Assembly (NCBI GenBank): GCA_013290035.1
Contig: JABCYT010000278.1
Location: forward strand, 1-5,548
Direction: 5' to 3'
DNA from: Alphaproteobacteria bacterium
Lineage (GTDB): Bacteria > Pseudomonadota > Alphaproteobacteria > Reyranellales > Reyranellaceae
DNA: 5,548 bases
Shown: in pieces, positions 4,435-5,548 of the stretch
Layout of the letters: each line of letters opens with the position of its first letter
Numbering within the stretch: the first letter of the stretch is position 1
Notes under the pieces: generated by a model
The model's input: only the letters and a program-made list of their open reading frames with translations
Told to the model about the DNA's origin: nothing
Databases searched by the model: none
Program-made: the position numbers and the translations under genes

Positions 4435-5548
4435 ATGGATCTAGCACTCAGCCACGAGGACGAAGCCTTCCGCGACGAGGTCCGCCGTTTCCTTGACGAA
4501 AATTTGAGCGAGGATCTGCGCGAGGCCGGCCGCAAGACGGGCGGCGTGTTCGCCGATATTGCAGCCGGTATGCGCTGGCACAAGGTGCTGGCCCGGCGCG
4601 GCTGGTCGGCGCCGGCCTGGCCCAAGGAATATGGCGGCACCGGCTGGAACGCCACGCAGCGTTACATCTTCTCGCGCGAAAGCACGGCGGCCGACGCGCC
4701 GCGCATCTTCGCCATGGGGCTGCGCATGGTGGGGCCGGTGATCATGAAATACGGCACGCCGGAGCAGAAGGCCAAGTACCTGCCGGCGATCGTGTCGGGC
4801 GACATCGTCTTCTGCCAGGGCTATTCCGAGCCGGGCTCGGGCTCCGACCTGGCCAGCCTGAAGACCCGCGCGGTGCGCGACGGCGACGACTACGTCATCA
4901 ACGGCACCAAGATCTGGACGACGGGCGCGCATGTCGCCGATCACATGTTCTGCCTGGTGCGGACCTCGACCGAAGGCAAGCCGCAGGACGGCATCTCCTT
5001 CGTGCTGATCGATTCGATGCAGGCTCCCGGCCTCAGCGTGGCGCCGATCCTGACCCTGGCCGGCGACCACGAGGTCAACCAGGTGTTCTTCGACAATGTG
5101 CGGACGCCGGTCGCCAACCGCATCGGCCCGGAGAATGCCGGCTGGACGGTCGCCAAATACCTGCTCGAGTTCGAGCGCGGCGGCGATGCCTATACGCCCA
5201 ACCTCTATGCCCGCATCGAGGACATCAGGCGCATCGCCAGGGAGGAGGCGGCCGACGGTTCGGGCCGGCTGCTGGGCGAGCGCGGCTTTGCCGAGCGGCT
5301 GGCCGAGGCCGAGATGGAGGTGCAGGCGCTGGAGATGGTCGAGATACAGGTGCTGTCCGACCTGAGCCGCGGCAAGAATCCGGGCGCGGTCTCCTCGGCG
5401 ATGAAGATCCGCGGCAGCGAGACCCTGCAGAAGCTCGACCATCTGGGCATCGAGGCGCTGGCCTGGTACGCCGCGCCCTTCGAGCCGGAAGCCCGCATGC
5501 TGGGCCACAATGCGCCCACCGCGACGCCGCAATGGGGCATCACGGCCA
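4435..5548 (+). CDS. Acyl-CoA dehydrogenase, PimC-like (3' end outside window)
   Basis: FAD-dependent acyl-CoA dehydrogenase that would introduce a trans-2 double bond into an acyl-CoA thioester, passing electrons to ETF. 371 codons are present; the family is usually near 380-400 residues, so little is missing. The N-terminal helical domain begins MDLALSHEDEAFRDEVRRFL and contains GWSAPAWPKEYGGTGWN (56-72). The FAD/substrate signature CQGYSEPGSGSDLASLKTRA (127-146) and INGTKIWTT (155-163) follow, then VNQVFFDNVRTPVANRIGPENAGW (214-237), and the C-terminal helical domain starts near 240 (KYLLEFERGGDA). Overall it resembles the large subunit of pimeloyl-CoA dehydrogenase (PimC), which is paired with a PimD subunit encoded nearby; the partner would lie beyond the right edge. 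The true substrate is uncertain, and the usual catalytic Glu cannot be assigned from sequence alone. GGAGG lies 6 nt before the ATG but inside a hairpin. Confidence 0.93.
   Translation, partial: MDLALSHEDEAFRDEVRRFLDENLSEDLREAGRKTGGVFADIAAGMRWHKVLARRGWSAPAWPKEYGGTGWNATQRYIFSRESTAADAPRIFAMGLRMVGPVIMKYGTPEQKAKYLPAIVSGDIVFCQGYSEPGSGSDLASLKTRAVRDGDDYVINGTKIWTTGAHVADHMFCLVRTSTEGKPQDGISFVLIDSMQAPGLSVAPILTLAGDHEVNQVFFDNVRTPVANRIGPENAGWTVAKYLLEFERGGDAYTPNLYARIEDIRRIAREEAADGSGRLLGERGFAERLAEAEMEVQALEMVEIQVLSDLSRGKNPGAVSSAMKIRGSETLQKLDHLGIEALAWYAAPFEPEARMLGHNAPTATPQWGITA

Noticed and set aside
2498..4444. 648-codon plus-strand open frame across the DUF1330, His-rich and VWA genes
   Set aside because: It is antisense to three genes with clear families, has no ribosome binding site and reads as low-complexity Arg/Val/Asp. 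It is an effect of high GC content.
4441..5532. 363-codon minus-strand open frame opposite the acyl-CoA dehydrogenase
   Set aside because: It is complementary to a strongly conserved enzyme and has no recognisable domain; treated as a GC-driven artefact.

Overview
The window is a GC-rich, densely coded piece of a bacterial chromosome. Gene content (MFS permease, GNAT enzyme, DUF1330 protein, DUF1194 von Willebrand-type protein, His-rich AAKHH protein, PimC-like acyl-CoA dehydrogenase) and the strong G/C bias at third codon positions suggest an alphaproteobacterium, perhaps of the Rhodospirillales/Hyphomicrobiales kind. That placement is inference. No RNA gene, transposon, integrase or CRISPR array was seen.

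Layout from left to right: an MFS transporter on the minus strand, running off the left edge (1-1276); a divergent GNAT acetyltransferase on the plus strand (1346-1783); then four minus-strand genes read from right to left. These are a secreted DUF1194/VWA protein (4297-3383), a 71-residue histidine-rich protein (3262-3047), a DUF1330 protein with a GTG start (2863-2444) and a peroxiredoxin-like protein (2440-1787). An acyl-CoA dehydrogenase (4435 onward, plus strand) diverges from the VWA gene and runs off the right edge.

The main result is the peroxiredoxin-like gene. Its frame is interrupted by one TGA exactly where this family carries the first cysteine of its W-C-P-Y-C redox motif, and the frame continues without error on both sides. 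Directly after the TGA the mRNA can fold into a short hairpin with a single bulged U and a GG-containing apical loop, 19 nt from the TGA. This matches the architecture of a bacterial SECIS element such as that of E. coli fdhF. The gene is therefore best read as one 217-residue selenoprotein with a U-P-Y-C motif, not as two fragments or a pseudogene. It forms a tight two-gene operon with the DUF1330 gene: there are 3 nt between them, and the ribosome binding site lies inside the last codons of DUF1330.

Other points of interest are a hairpin that would bury the Shine-Dalgarno sequence of the acyl-CoA dehydrogenase, a perfect 20-bp palindrome in the leader of the histidine-rich gene, and a 17-bp palindrome in an AT-rich promoter region upstream of the DUF1330-selenoprotein operon.
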